Positions 54,490 to 63,822 of a stretch of DNA of 64,000 bases are shown here, piece by piece (the stretch's first letter is position 1; each line of letters opens with the position of its first letter). The stretch is from positions 124,001 to 188,000 of the forward strand of contig NZ_STGD01000002.1 of assembly GCF_005222755.1 (NCBI RefSeq), read 5' to 3'. The stretch is from Roseomonas sp. HF4. Lineage in GTDB: Bacteria; Pseudomonadota; Alphaproteobacteria; Acetobacterales; Acetobacteraceae. The notes under the pieces are model-generated. The model worked only from the letters and a program-made list of their open reading frames with translations. It had not been told where the DNA came from and ran no database searches. A program made the translations under genes and the position numbers.

Positions 54490-56016
54490 TCAATAGCCTG
54501 CCGGGCGGTGCCCGAAACCGAGCGCCGGCGCCTCGGCCGTCTCGATCCAGACGGCCTTGGACTGCGTCAGCTCCGCCAGCGCCTCGGCGCCGGAGGACCG
54601 CCCGTAGCCCGACGCCCCGAAGCCGCCGAAGGGCACCGAGACATGGATGGTGCGGTAGCCATTCACCCAGAAGGTGCCGGCCCGCACGCCGGCCGCCACG
54701 CGGTGCGCGCGCGCCACGTCGCGCGTCCAGACCGCACCGGCAAGCCCGAAGCGGGTCGCGTTGGCGAGCGCGATCGCCTCCGCCTCGTCCTCGAAGGGGA
54801 TGGCGGCGACGACGGGGCCGAAGATCTCCTCCTGCGCCGGGCGCGCGGCGTTCGTCAGGCCCGCGAGCACGGTGGGCGGCACCCAGAAGCCGGGCGCGGG
54901 CAGGCCGGCCGGCGCGGGGGCGGCCAGCACCGTGGCGCCGGCCGCTTCCCCCTCCCCGATCAGCGCGCGGACGTGGTCGAATTGCCGCGCGGTCGCGACC
55001 GGGCCCATCTCGGTCGCCGCGTCGAGCGGGTCGCCCATGCGGATCCGCGCGGCGGCCTCGGCCAGCGCGGCGACGAAGCGGTCATGGACGGAGCGCTGCA
55101 CCAGCAGCCGCGACCCCGCCACGCAGGACTGCCCCGCACCGGCGAAGATCGCCTGTTGCGCGCCCAGCACGGCAGTCGCGAAGTCGGCGTCGTCGAAGAC
55201 GATGTTGGCCGACTTTCCGCCGAGTTCCAGCACGCAGGGAATGGTGCGCGCCGCGCAGGCCGCCGCCACCGCCGCGCCGGAGGCCGGCCCGCCGACGAAG
55301 ACCACCTTGGCGACCTCGGGCGCGGCCAGCAGGGCGGCACCGGTCCCCTGCCCCGGCCCGCAGACCACCTGCACCAGCCCCGGCGGCAGCCCGGCTTCCA
55401 GGCATAGCCGCCCGAGCGCCAGCGAGGTCAGCGGCGTGAACTCGGACGGCTTCAGCACCACCGCATTGCCGGCGGCCAGCGCCGGGAAGACGTTCCACCC
55501 GGCCGTGAACAGCGGCGCGTTCCAGGGTGTCACGGCCAGCACGACGCCGAAGGGCTCGCGCCGCACGATCACGGTATGGCCCGAGGGCACGGGCACGGTG
55601 CGGCCCTCGATCTTGTCGCACCAGCCGGCCCAGTATTCCGCCATCTCGGCGACGCGCGCGGCCTCGGCGCGGGCATCGCGCAGCGGCTTGCCGGATTGCG
55701 CGGATTCGAGCCGCGCCAGCGCCTCCACATCGCGACGGACCAGGGCGCCCACGGACCAGAGCCGGCGCCCGCGCTCGGCCGGCGGCAGCGCCGTCCAGGA
55801 ACGCTGCGCGCGCGCGGCGCCGGCCGCGGCGGCGGCGGCCAGCGCCGCATCGGCCGCCGCGTAGTCGAGCAGCGCCGCACCCGTCGCGGGGTCGGTCAGC
55901 CGCACCTCCGCGCCTCCGCCCGCGACGATCTCGCCGTCCACGAGGCTGCCCGCCCGGCCGCCGAGCAGCGCGGCGATTCCCGCCGCCAGCGCGTCCTTCG
56001 CCGTGAAGGCGGTCAT
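54490..56016 (-). CDS. NAD(P)-dependent aldehyde dehydrogenase
   Basis: A 508-residue ALDH-superfamily enzyme. Catalytic residues are intact: the general base in LELGGKSANIVF (E264) and the nucleophile in GAGQSCVAGSR (C298); the cofactor motif is VFVGGPASG and the C-terminal KPSEFTPLTS and PFGGFGASGYGR blocks are typical. It oxidises an unspecified aldehyde or semialdehyde. ATG 56016 overlaps the dehydrogenase stop upstream. The much longer frame upstream is a shadow of that gene. The receptors follow directly, suggesting that the imported compound is degraded by these enzymes. Confidence 0.9.
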   Translation of the reverse strand: MTAFTAKDALAAGIAALLGGRAGSLVDGEIVAGGGAEVRLTDPATGAALLDYAAADAALAAAAAAGAARAQRSWTALPPAERGRRLWSVGALVRRDVEALARLESAQSGKPLRDARAEAARVAEMAEYWAGWCDKIEGRTVPVPSGHTVIVRREPFGVVLAVTPWNAPLFTAGWNVFPALAAGNAVVLKPSEFTPLTSLALGRLCLEAGLPPGLVQVVCGPGQGTGAALLAAPEVAKVVFVGGPASGAAVAAACAARTIPCVLELGGKSANIVFDDADFATAVLGAQQAIFAGAGQSCVAGSRLLVQRSVHDRFVAALAEAAARIRMGDPLDAATEMGPVATARQFDHVRALIGEGEAAGATVLAAPAPAGLPAPGFWVPPTVLAGLTNAARPAQEEIFGPVVAAIPFEDEAEAIALANATRFGLAGAVWTRDVARAHRVAAGVRAGTFWVNGYRTIHVSVPFGGFGASGYGRSSGAEALAELTQSKAVWIETAEAPALGFGHRPAGY

Positions 56017-56870
56017 GGCGTCGCTCCTTCGAAGATCGCCGCCGCCAGGCGGTTGAAGTCCGCGGCGTCGGGCACGGCTTCGGCCAGCGCCTCCCAGGCC
56101 GCCGCCGCCCGGCCGGTGGCGTCGAGCGGCGCGCCCACCGCCTCCGCCAGGCCGAGCGCGAGGCGGACGTCCTTGCGCATGAGGCCCGCGGTGAAGCCTG
56201 AATCGAAGGCGCCGGTCGCGATCCAGCGCGGCCAGTTGACCTCGGTCGCGGCGGACCGGCCGGAGGCCCCGTTGATCACCGGCATCAGGGCCTCGGGCGC
56301 CACGCCGGCCAGCGCGCCGAGGCGCAACGCCTCCGCGGCCACGACGAGATGCGTCGCGACCAGAAGGTTGTTCACGAGCTTCGCGACCTGGCCGGCGCCG
56401 GGGGGGCCGACATGGATCAGCCGCGCGGTGAGGCGCGCGAGGTCGGGGCGGACCGCCTCCAGCGCCGCCGCCTCCCCGCCCACCATCATGGCGAGCGTGC
56501 CGGCCGCGGCACCCGCCGGCCCGCCCGAGACAGGCGCATCCAGGTACCTGCATCCCGCCGCCGCAACCCGCCCGGCGAAATCGCGCGCGCCCTGGGGCGA
56601 CAGGGTCGAGGTATCGGCGACGACGGCGCCCCGCGGCAACGCCGGCAGCAGCGCTTCGAGCACCGCGGCCACTGCCGCCTCGTTCGGCAGGGAGAGCAGC
56701 ACGACGGCATCCGCCACGCCGGGCAGGCTGGCCGGCACGGCGGCACCCACCGCCCCGGCGGCCGCGCGCTTGCCGGCATCGAGGTCCCAGGCGCCCGGGC
56801 TGAGGCCGAGGCCGACCAGCCGCGTCACCATCGCCATGCCCATGTTGCCGAGACCGACCACCGCGACCAT
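56013..56870 (-). CDS. 3-hydroxyisobutyrate dehydrogenase-like NAD(P)-dependent oxidoreductase
   Basis: A 285-residue beta-hydroxyacid dehydrogenase. The Rossmann motif VGLGNMGMAMV (4-14) starts the protein; YLDAPVSGGPAGAAAGTL is the substrate-binding signature and the catalytic lysine is in AGQVAKLVNN. The family acts on 3-hydroxyisobutyrate, tartronate semialdehyde or related acids. ATG 56870 was chosen because it directly precedes the Rossmann fold. It overlaps the aldehyde dehydrogenase by 4 bp and would pass its product (a semialdehyde) to it. It is the first gene of the long leftward run. Confidence 0.87.
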   Translation of the reverse strand: MVAVVGLGNMGMAMVTRLVGLGLSPGAWDLDAGKRAAAGAVGAAVPASLPGVADAVVLLSLPNEAAVAAVLEALLPALPRGAVVADTSTLSPQGARDFAGRVAAAGCRYLDAPVSGGPAGAAAGTLAMMVGGEAAALEAVRPDLARLTARLIHVGPPGAGQVAKLVNNLLVATHLVVAAEALRLGALAGVAPEALMPVINGASGRSAATEVNWPRWIATGAFDSGFTAGLMRKDVRLALGLAEAVGAPLDATGRAAAAWEALAEAVPDAADFNRLAAAIFEGATP

Positions 56871-56956
56871 CCGCCACCCCGCTGCGTGTAGGGCGCGGAG
56901 GCTGCCAGCCCCATCCCCGCTGGGCAAGGCGCGCCGGCGGCCCTAAACCGCCCCGC

Positions 56957-57406
56957 ATGGCTGAGATTCCCCTCATTGGCCCGGTGCTGGCGCGGCTGCT
57001 CGGCCCGGCACGTGCCGCGATCGCGCAGGAATTCCTGCGCTTCGGCGTGGTCGGCACGGTCGGCTTCGTGACGGACACGGCGGTGCTCTACGGCGCGCTG
57101 GCGCTGGGCGCCGGGCTGTATCTGGGCCGCGCCATCTCCTACGTCTCGGCCGCGACCGTAACCTGGGCGCTGAACCGCGCCTGGACCTTCCGTGGTCGCG
57201 GGGCCGGGCCGGTGCATCGGCAATGGGCGCTGTTCGTTGTCGTGAACCTGGTCGGCTTCGCGCTCAACTACGGGACCTACGCGCTGCTGGTCACCTTCGT
57301 GCCGCTGGTGGCGGCGCATCCGGTGCTGGGCGTCGCGGCTGGCTCGGTCACGGGGATGTTCACGAACTTCGCTCTTTCGCGCCGGCTCGTGTTCAGGAAG
57401 GCGTAG
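56957..57406 (+). CDS. GtrA-family membrane protein
   Basis: A 149-residue protein with four helices and the GtrA hallmarks FLRFGVVGTVGFVTDTAVLY near residues 27-46 and NFALSRRLVFRK at the C-terminus. GtrA-like proteins are thought to flip lipid-linked sugars. Its 3' end overlaps the convergent glycosyltransferase by 14 bp. The two probably act together: the transferase loads a polyprenyl-phosphate sugar and GtrA moves it. Confidence 0.87.
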   Translation: MAEIPLIGPVLARLLGPARAAIAQEFLRFGVVGTVGFVTDTAVLYGALALGAGLYLGRAISYVSAATVTWALNRAWTFRGRGAGPVHRQWALFVVVNLVGFALNYGTYALLVTFVPLVAAHPVLGVAAGSVTGMFTNFALSRRLVFRKA

Positions 57407-58607
57407 CCGGCCCCTTCGCGCGCATCATGCCGAGCAGCGCCACGAAGAAGGCACCGAAGGCCAGTTGCAGCCCGAGCAGCATGGCCGTGACCGAGGCGAT
57501 CGCGACACGCATCGCGCCCGTGCCCGGCAGCGGCCCGAAGCGCCCCGCCCCCCAGATCGCGACCGCCGCGACGCCGAGCCCGAGGCCCGCCACGACCAGC
57601 AGCCCCGCCACGATCAGCGCCGGCTCCAGCCCGAAGCGGGAGAGGATCGCGGTCAGGCGCTTGGCCTCAGGCACCACGCCTTCCTGCCCGCCATAGATGC
57701 GCGCGAAGATCCAGAACTGCACCGCCTGGAAGCCCATGACCATCGCGCCCGAGGCATAAAGCAGGGTGTGCACGTCGAAGACGACGCCGCCCGCCCGGAA
57801 CGGCCCGGGCAGCAGGAGCGCCATGCCCAGCCCACCGGCCAGGAAGAGCGCCGCCCCGGGATAGAGGAACAGCCAGCGCGGGCAGAACACCAGCAGGAAG
57901 CGCAGGTGCCGCCAGCCATCCCGCCAGGACCGCAGGTGCGGCGGGCGCGAGCGGCCGTCGGGGGACAGCGTGGTTGGCACCTCGGTGACCCGGAGGCCCT
58001 GCACGGTCGCCTTCACCACCATCTCGGAGGCGAATTCCATCCCCGGCAGCCGGAGGTCGAGGGCCAGCATCGCATCCCGGTTGAAGCCACGGAGGCCGCA
58101 ATGAAAGTCGCGCACCGGGCTCCTGAAGAAGATGCGCCCGATGGTCGAGAGCACCGGGTTGCCGAGGTAGCGGTGCAGCGGCGGCATCGCGCCCGGCTTG
58201 ATGCCGCCCATGAAGCGGTTGCCCATTACGAGGTCGTAACCCTCGCGCAGCTTCGCCACGAAGGGGTCGAGCGCCGTGAAGTCGTAGGAATCGTCGCTGT
58301 CACCCATGATGACGTAGCGCCCGCGCGCGGCACGGATGCCCGCGATCAGAGCGGCGCCGTAGCCGCGCTCGGCAACCGGCACGACGCGCGCGCCGAGCGC
58401 CCGCGCGATGTCCTGACTGCCGTCGGTCGAGCCGTTGTCGGCGACGACGACCTCGCCCGCCACGCCGCTCCGCGCCAGGTAGTCCATCGCCTTCTGGACG
58501 CAGGTCCCGAGCGTCTCGGCCTCGTTGAGGCACGGCATGAGGATGGTGAGTTCGGGCGCGGGGGGCGCCGTCGACGCAGCCATGGATTGCGGACCGGTGC
58601 TCTGCAT
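57393..58607 (-). CDS. family 2 glycosyltransferase with C-terminal membrane helices
   Basis: A 404-residue polyprenyl-phosphate sugar transferase-like protein. The GT-A domain shows ILMPCLNEAETL, VVADNGSTDGS and the metal-binding DSDDSYDF (DxD-type). The C-terminal third has four or five helices. ATG 58607 has aaggag 12 bases upstream plus a closer gagg; the frame is open to ATG 58709, but that extension lacks a ribosome site. Its mRNA overlaps the gtrA-like gene tail to tail. Confidence 0.85.
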   Translation of the reverse strand: MQSTGPQSMAASTAPPAPELTILMPCLNEAETLGTCVQKAMDYLARSGVAGEVVVADNGSTDGSQDIARALGARVVPVAERGYGAALIAGIRAARGRYVIMGDSDDSYDFTALDPFVAKLREGYDLVMGNRFMGGIKPGAMPPLHRYLGNPVLSTIGRIFFRSPVRDFHCGLRGFNRDAMLALDLRLPGMEFASEMVVKATVQGLRVTEVPTTLSPDGRSRPPHLRSWRDGWRHLRFLLVFCPRWLFLYPGAALFLAGGLGMALLLPGPFRAGGVVFDVHTLLYASGAMVMGFQAVQFWIFARIYGGQEGVVPEAKRLTAILSRFGLEPALIVAGLLVVAGLGLGVAAVAIWGAGRFGPLPGTGAMRVAIASVTAMLLGLQLAFGAFFVALLGMMRAKGPATPS

Positions 58608-58915
58608 GCCCTCACGGCTCTCCTTGTCGTTGCGGCGGTACACCGATGCCCCGGCGGCGTCCATGGCATCGGGCGCGGCGATCCTGGGCCGGCCGTCGTA
58701 CAGCCTCATGGATGCATGTGGCCATCATTCGAACCCATATGACGTGCATAGGGACATTGTGATCCGCCGTTAACCCGGCATGCGCCGGTCACGCCGAAGA
58801 TGAAGCGTGTCGGCACCACCGGATTTCGAACAGGACCCCCGGATGAAAAGCGAGCACAGGACGGTGCCGATCGGCGCCGGCCGCGCCGCCCCATCGAACG
58901 CGGCGGGACACCCAC
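58608..58915. other. 308-bp divergent region before the type I secretion genes
   Basis: It lies between the glycosyltransferase start (leftward) and the ABC transporter start (rightward). The stretch 58705-58780 is clearly less G+C-rich than the rest (gatgcatgtggccatcattc and following bases, with a ttaaccc) and is the best place for the divergent promoters. No operator was identified. Short open frames here look like noise. Confidence 0.4.
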
Positions 58916-60679
58916 ATGGCGCGTGAACCCCGCGCGCTGCCCGGAGAGACGGCTCCGGGCGCGACCCCGCTCGCGCGCGCGGCATCTGCCTGTCGCAGGC
59001 AGTTCCTCGCGGTCGGCGTCTTCAGCGGCATCGCCAACATCCTGCAGCTCACCGTCTCGGTCTACATGATGACCGTGTTCGACCGGGTCTTCGCGACGCG
59101 CAACCTCGATACGCTGTTCTACCTGACGCTGATCGCATTCGCCGCCCTTGCGCTGCTGGCCGTGCTGGAAGGGGCGCGGTCGCGCGTCATGCAGCGGATC
59201 GGTGCCTGGATCGAGCAGAGAGTGGCGCCCGAAGGCTTCGCCCGCGCGGTCGAAAGCCAGCTCCGCGGCCGCCCCTACCGGATGGAGGCGCTGCGCGACC
59301 TCGGCGCCTGCCGCGGCTACATGGGCTCGCCGGGTGCCCTTGCAGTCTACGACGTGCCCTGGGTGCCGGTCTTTCTCCTGGTCATCTTCCTGCTGCACCC
59401 CGTGCTGGGCGCGGTGGCGCTGACCGGGGCGGCGCTGCTGCTCGGCCTTGCGCTGCTCAACGAATTCGCGACCTCGAAGCTGCTGCGGGAGGCGAACAGC
59501 GCGGCGATGTCCGCGCAGCGCCGCGCGGAATCGATCGTCCGCAATGCCGAGGTGATCGACAGCATGGGCATGCTGCCCGCCGTGATGGCCCGCTGGCGCA
59601 GCGGCATGGCGGAGATGTCGGCGCCCATGAACCGGGCGATGGACCGCGCGGCGCCGCTGCTGGCGCTGACCAAGTTCTCGCGCCTCGCGGTGCAGGTCGC
59701 GATCCTCGGCATCGGCGCCTGGCTCGTGCTGCAGCAGGAGCTCACGGCGGGCGCGGCCATCGCGGGCTCGATCATCATGGGGCGCGCGCTGGCACCGGTC
59801 GAGCAGCTGGTCGGCGGCTGGCGCGGCCTCGTGCAGGCGCGGCAGTCCTGGAAGCGGCTGCAGGCCTTCCTCGTGCTGCCGCGCATCCGTCCGCCCGGCA
59901 TCGCGCTGCCCGAACCGCGCGGACGGCTCGCGGCCGAACGCGTTACCTTCGGCTTTCCCGGCAGCAGCGTCGCGACCGTCAAGGCGGTCAGCTTCGCGCT
60001 CGACCCCGGGGAGAGCCTCGCGATCATCGGGCCCTCGGCGGCGGGCAAGACGACGCTGATCCGCCTGCTGATCGGCACGCTGCAGCCGCTCTCGGGTTCG
60101 GTCCGGCTCGATGGCGCGGATGTCTTCACCTGGCAGCGGGAGGATTTCGGGCGCCACATGGGCTACCTCCCGCAGGACGTCGAGCTGTTCGACGGCACCG
60201 TCCTCGACAACATCGCCCGCATGGCGCAGGCGCCGGCCGAGGCCGTGTTCGACGCCGCCCGCCTCGCTGGCGCGCACGAGATGATCCTGCGCCTGCCCAA
60301 GGGCTACGAGACCGAGATCGGCGAGGGCGGCCAGCACCTGTCCGGCGGGCAACGCCAGCAGATCGGTCTGGCGCGGGCCATGTTCGGCAACCCGACGCTG
60401 GTGGTGCTGGACGAGCCGAACAGCAACCTCGACGGCGATGCCGAGGCCGCGCTGCTCGGCGCGCTGCAGGAATTGCGGCGCCGCGGCACGACGGTCGTGC
60501 TGGTCTCGCATCGCCCGGTGCTGGTGCAGGGGGTCGAGAAGGTGCTCCTGCTCCGGGATGGCGCCGTCGAGACGTTCGGGCCGCGCGTCGAGGTCCTCAA
60601 GAAGTTCATGAAGCCGGCCCAGCCCGCCGCGATCCCCTCCCCGCCTGGCCGAGTCGAAAGCCGGGAGGCCAAGGCATGA
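58916..60679 (+). CDS. type I secretion ABC transporter (PrtD/HlyB-like, no peptidase domain)
   Basis: A 587-residue inner-membrane exporter: six helices in the N-terminal half (starting FLAVGVFSGIANILQLTVSV), then an ATPase domain with Walker A GPSAAGKTT, signature LSGGQRQQIGLA and Walker B LVVLDEPNSN; the switch histidine is in VSHRP. There is no N-terminal C39-like domain, as in PrtD-type exporters for RTX proteins or proteases with uncleaved C-terminal signals. The HlyD adaptor overlaps it by 4 bp. No TolC or RTX substrate gene is in the window. No strong ribosome site precedes ATG 58916. Confidence 0.9.
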   Translation: MAREPRALPGETAPGATPLARAASACRRQFLAVGVFSGIANILQLTVSVYMMTVFDRVFATRNLDTLFYLTLIAFAALALLAVLEGARSRVMQRIGAWIEQRVAPEGFARAVESQLRGRPYRMEALRDLGACRGYMGSPGALAVYDVPWVPVFLLVIFLLHPVLGAVALTGAALLLGLALLNEFATSKLLREANSAAMSAQRRAESIVRNAEVIDSMGMLPAVMARWRSGMAEMSAPMNRAMDRAAPLLALTKFSRLAVQVAILGIGAWLVLQQELTAGAAIAGSIIMGRALAPVEQLVGGWRGLVQARQSWKRLQAFLVLPRIRPPGIALPEPRGRLAAERVTFGFPGSSVATVKAVSFALDPGESLAIIGPSAAGKTTLIRLLIGTLQPLSGSVRLDGADVFTWQREDFGRHMGYLPQDVELFDGTVLDNIARMAQAPAEAVFDAARLAGAHEMILRLPKGYETEIGEGGQHLSGGQRQQIGLARAMFGNPTLVVLDEPNSNLDGDAEAALLGALQELRRRGTTVVLVSHRPVLVQGVEKVLLLRDGAVETFGPRVEVLKKFMKPAQPAAIPSPPGRVESREAKA

Positions 60680-62070
60680 GCGGGACCTCGCGGATCGCCG
60701 AGCGCCCCGCGGCGCAGGATCCGGTCGCAAACCGGGAACGCCTGCCGCCGATCGGGCTCGTGCTGCCGCCGGAGCCGGACGTCGCGCCCCGGCCGCGCAC
60801 GGCGGGTACGATCCTGTTCGGCTTCGCCGCGATCGCGCTTTTCCTCGGCGCCTTCGTCGCCTGGTCCATCCTCGCGCCGCTGTCGGAGGCCGCGATCGCG
60901 CCCGGCATGATCAAGGTCGAGGGCACGCGCCGCACGGTGCAGCACCTCGAAGGCGGCATCGTGCGCGAGATCCTGGTGCGCGACGGCGACAGGGTGCAGG
61001 CCGGGCAGGTGCTGGTGCGGCTCGACGACATCCGCGCCGGCGCCGACCTCGAGGCCCTGCGCAGCCAGCGCTGGTCCCTGATGGCACAGGATGCGCGGCT
61101 GACGGCGGAACTCGCCGGGGCCGGCTCGATCGCCTTCCCCGGGGACCTGGCCGCGCCCGGCGAACCCCGCGCGGCCGATGCCGTCGAAGGCCAGCGCGCG
61201 GTCTTCGAGGCCCGCCGCGCCAGCCTCCTCAGCCAGGTCTCGGTGCAGGAGGCGCGGATCGGGCAGCAGGAGGCCGTGATCGCCGCCGCGACGGGCCAGA
61301 TCCGCGCCCAGCAGCAGCAGCTGCAGCTGATCCGGGACGAGGAGGAGATCACCCGCGGCCTGGTGCGCCAGGGCCTGCAGCGCCTGCCGACGCTGCTGGC
61401 GCTGCAGCGCAGCGCCGCCGCCCTCGAGGGCCAGGGGGAGGAGCTGCGCGGCCAGGTCGAACGCGCAACCCAGGCCATCGCCGAGGCTCGCGCCAGCATC
61501 GCCAGCATCGTCGACCAGCGACGGCAGGAGGCAGCGGCCGAGCAGCGCGACATCCGCACCCGGCTGGCCGAGGCCGAGGAGCGCATCCGCGGCGCGCAGG
61601 ACGTGGCGCTGCGCCGCGCCATCCTGGCGCCGGAGGACGGGACGGTGCTCAACCTCCGGCTTTTCACGATCGGCGCCGTGGTCCGCCCGGGGGACCCGGT
61701 GCTCGACCTGGTGCCGGCCCAGGACCGCCTGATCGCCGAGGTGAACGTGCAGCCCTTCGACATCGACGTGGTGCATGTCGGCCTGCAGGCCGAGGTGCGG
61801 CTGCCCGCCTTCCGACAGCGCCTCGTGCCCTTCCTGCACGGGCATGTCACCTACGTGGCGCAGGATGTCACGATCGACGAGCGCACCCGCCAGAGCCACT
61901 ACCGCGTGCACATCCGGATCGACCCCGAACAGCTGGAACGCGCGGAAGGCGTGCAACTGGTGCCCGGCATGCCGGTCGAGGCCATGATTCAGATCGGCGA
62001 ACGCAGCTTCCTGCGCTACATCACCCAACCGATCCGGGACAGTTTCACCCGGGCCTTCCGTGAGCAGTAG
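60676..62070 (+). CDS. type I secretion adaptor (HlyD/PrtE family)
   Basis: A 464-residue adaptor with one N-terminal helix (about residues 45-70), a lipoyl motif (GGIVREILVRDGDRVQAGQVL), a long coiled-coil hairpin rich in Gln and Glu (about 180-310), the second lipoyl part (GTVLNLRLFTIGAVVRPG) and a C-terminal beta domain. It bridges the ABC exporter to an outer-membrane channel. The start overlaps the ABC gene (ATGA). A small gene follows 9 bp after its stop. Confidence 0.9.
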   Translation: MSGTSRIAERPAAQDPVANRERLPPIGLVLPPEPDVAPRPRTAGTILFGFAAIALFLGAFVAWSILAPLSEAAIAPGMIKVEGTRRTVQHLEGGIVREILVRDGDRVQAGQVLVRLDDIRAGADLEALRSQRWSLMAQDARLTAELAGAGSIAFPGDLAAPGEPRAADAVEGQRAVFEARRASLLSQVSVQEARIGQQEAVIAAATGQIRAQQQQLQLIRDEEEITRGLVRQGLQRLPTLLALQRSAAALEGQGEELRGQVERATQAIAEARASIASIVDQRRQEAAAEQRDIRTRLAEAEERIRGAQDVALRRAILAPEDGTVLNLRLFTIGAVVRPGDPVLDLVPAQDRLIAEVNVQPFDIDVVHVGLQAEVRLPAFRQRLVPFLHGHVTYVAQDVTIDERTRQSHYRVHIRIDPEQLERAEGVQLVPGMPVEAMIQIGERSFLRYITQPIRDSFTRAFREQ

Positions 62071-62079
62071 GGAACACGC

Positions 62080-62373
62080 ATGTCCGGCACCCGCCCCACC
62101 GTCTTCGCCGATGGCGTCATCGAGGCGCAGGTCGCGCATGGCGTCGCGCGCATCACGCTGGCCGTCACAGGCAGTGACAACACGGCGCAGCCCTGTGCGA
62201 CGCTCTGCGTGCCCGTGACGCAGATGCCCGCGCTGGTGAACGGCATGGCCAACCTGCTCAGGCAGATCGAGGAGCGCGTCCGTGCCCAGGTCCAGCAGCA
62301 GCAGGCCGCTGCGCAGCCGTCGGCTTCGGGCGGCGAGGCCCCGGCATCGGGCGCCTTCAAGTTCGAGGGCTGA
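62080..62373 (+). CDS. small conserved-looking protein linked to the type I secretion genes, function unknown
   Basis: A 97-residue protein without signal peptide. Residues about 8-62 alternate strands and a helix (VFADGVIEAQVAHGVARITL, CATLCVPVTQMPALVNGMANLLRQIEERVR), followed by a Gln/Ala/Ser-rich tail ending FKFEG. The strand-strand-helix layout, with a VPVTQMPALVNGM phrase, recalls the DUF3467-type fold, but this is a weak analogy. With a ribosome site (agggaa) and 9 bp spacing after HlyD it is probably part of the secretion operon. It is not glycine-rich and lacks RTX repeats, so it is unlikely to be the exported substrate. Confidence 0.68.
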   Translation: MSGTRPTVFADGVIEAQVAHGVARITLAVTGSDNTAQPCATLCVPVTQMPALVNGMANLLRQIEERVRAQVQQQQAAAQPSASGGEAPASGAFKFEG

Positions 62374-62391
62374 GCCGCAGGCCGGAGGCCG

Positions 62392-63822
62392 TCACAGCAC
62401 GACGCCCGGCCACTCGTCGCCGATGATCTCGGGCTCGTCGAAGGCGGCGAAGCGTGCCGCGTGGGCCTCGATGTCGGCGGCGAGCAGCCGCGCGCAAATC
62501 GCCTGCGCCAGGCGCTGCGCACCGCCGCTGATCGCGGGAATGTCGCCGGTCACCTTGCCGTGGCTGAGCGTCGCCGCGAAGTTGAAGCAGTGCAGCCGCG
62601 CCAGGTAGGGCGCGCGGCCCGGCACGCATTCGGTGAAGGCGAAGGCCTCGTCCAGCCAGGGGTTCTGCCCCAGCCCGTCGTCCCGTTCCGCCGGCGGCGG
62701 GGCGTGGACGTCGCGCCAAAGGCGGATCTCGCCCGCCATGGCGCCGAGTTCCGGCCGCAGCGCCGCATCCTGGAGAAAGCCGGTACCGAGGATCACGAAG
62801 TCCGCGCGGATCTCCCCCCGTGGCGTCGCCAGTCGCAGCGCCTCGCCGTCCCGCGCCACGCCTTCGACCCCGGCGCCGGTCAGCAGGCGCGCCCCCGGAT
62901 GGGCGGCGACACGGCGGACGCTTTCGTGCGGCGGGGGCGTCTGGCGGCGCTCCAGCGCAAGCATGAGCCGCCACCGCCAGGCTGCCGGCAGGCCGAACCA
63001 GCCGTGCCAGAAGCCCCTGGAATCCAGCGCCTTCGAGGCATTCACCCGCGGCAGCGCGGCACGTCGCAGCAGCATGGTCAGCCGCGCGCAGCCGGCTTCG
63101 AGTGCCGCGCCGGCATTGTCGAAGGCCGAGGCGCCGGCACCGATCACCACGACGTCCCGCCCCGCAAGGGCCGCGAAGTCGATGGCGTCGGCCGAATGGG
63201 CCCACAGGCTTCCGCGCCATTCCGGCGCGAAGCCGGGCACGATGCGTGGGCCGCCGAGCCCGTCCCGTCCCGTCGCGAGCACGACATGGCGCGCAAAGGC
63301 CGTCGTGCCATCCGTCAGGTCCAGGCGGAACAGCGGGCCATCCGGCACGATCCGCGCCACGCCGAGCCCGTTCCGCACATCGAGGCCCGCGACGCGGCGG
63401 TACCAGCGCAGGTAGTCCATCCACATCCCGGTCGGGATCTTGCCGAGCCCGTCCCAGGCGGTGGCGCCGAAGCGGGCCTCGTGCCAGGCGCGGAAGGTGA
63501 GGTCCGGCAGGCCGAGCGCCGGCCCGGCCAGTTGCTTCGGGCTGCGCAGCGTCGGCATCCGCGCGTAGGTCGCCCAGGGGCCTTCCCCGCCCTCCGGCGC
63601 CGGGTCGAACACCGCCAACCGCCCCAAGCCCTCGCGCTTCAGCGCGAAGCCCGCGGCGAGCCCGGCCATGCCGGCGCCGAGGATCGCGACATCGAGGGCG
63701 CTGGTGCCGTCCGCTGCCAAGCGCGGGGGCACCCAGGCCGCGGCGGGTTCCTGCAGCCGTTCGAGTGCCTCGGCCAGGCGGGCCTCGAGCACGGTCAGGC
63801 CGGGGGTGGGGTCGTGCAGCAT
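62392..63822 (-). CDS. flavin-containing monooxygenase-like NAD(P)/FAD oxidoreductase
   Basis: A 476-residue two-dinucleotide-binding flavoprotein. The FAD motif VAILGAGMAGLAAG (about residues 45-58) and an NADPH motif VVVIGAGASAFDNAG (about 222-236) are intact; LATGRDGLGGPR lies between them. The length is near flavin monooxygenases or lysine/ornithine N-hydroxylase relatives, but the FMO signature FxGxxxHxxx(Y/F) is only loosely present (SLWAHSAD). The substrate is unknown. It is convergent with the small secretion-linked gene across 18 bp. Confidence 0.8.
   Translation of the reverse strand: MLHDPTPGLTVLEARLAEALERLQEPAAAWVPPRLAADGTSALDVAILGAGMAGLAAGFALKREGLGRLAVFDPAPEGGEGPWATYARMPTLRSPKQLAGPALGLPDLTFRAWHEARFGATAWDGLGKIPTGMWMDYLRWYRRVAGLDVRNGLGVARIVPDGPLFRLDLTDGTTAFARHVVLATGRDGLGGPRIVPGFAPEWRGSLWAHSADAIDFAALAGRDVVVIGAGASAFDNAGAALEAGCARLTMLLRRAALPRVNASKALDSRGFWHGWFGLPAAWRWRLMLALERRQTPPPHESVRRVAAHPGARLLTGAGVEGVARDGEALRLATPRGEIRADFVILGTGFLQDAALRPELGAMAGEIRLWRDVHAPPPAERDDGLGQNPWLDEAFAFTECVPGRAPYLARLHCFNFAATLSHGKVTGDIPAISGGAQRLAQAICARLLAADIEAHAARFAAFDEPEIIGDEWPGVVL

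Noticed and set aside
58608..58915. Short open frames in the region upstream of the type I secretion genes
   Set aside because: They lack ribosome sites, show no conserved-looking sequence and overlap the likely divergent promoter region.
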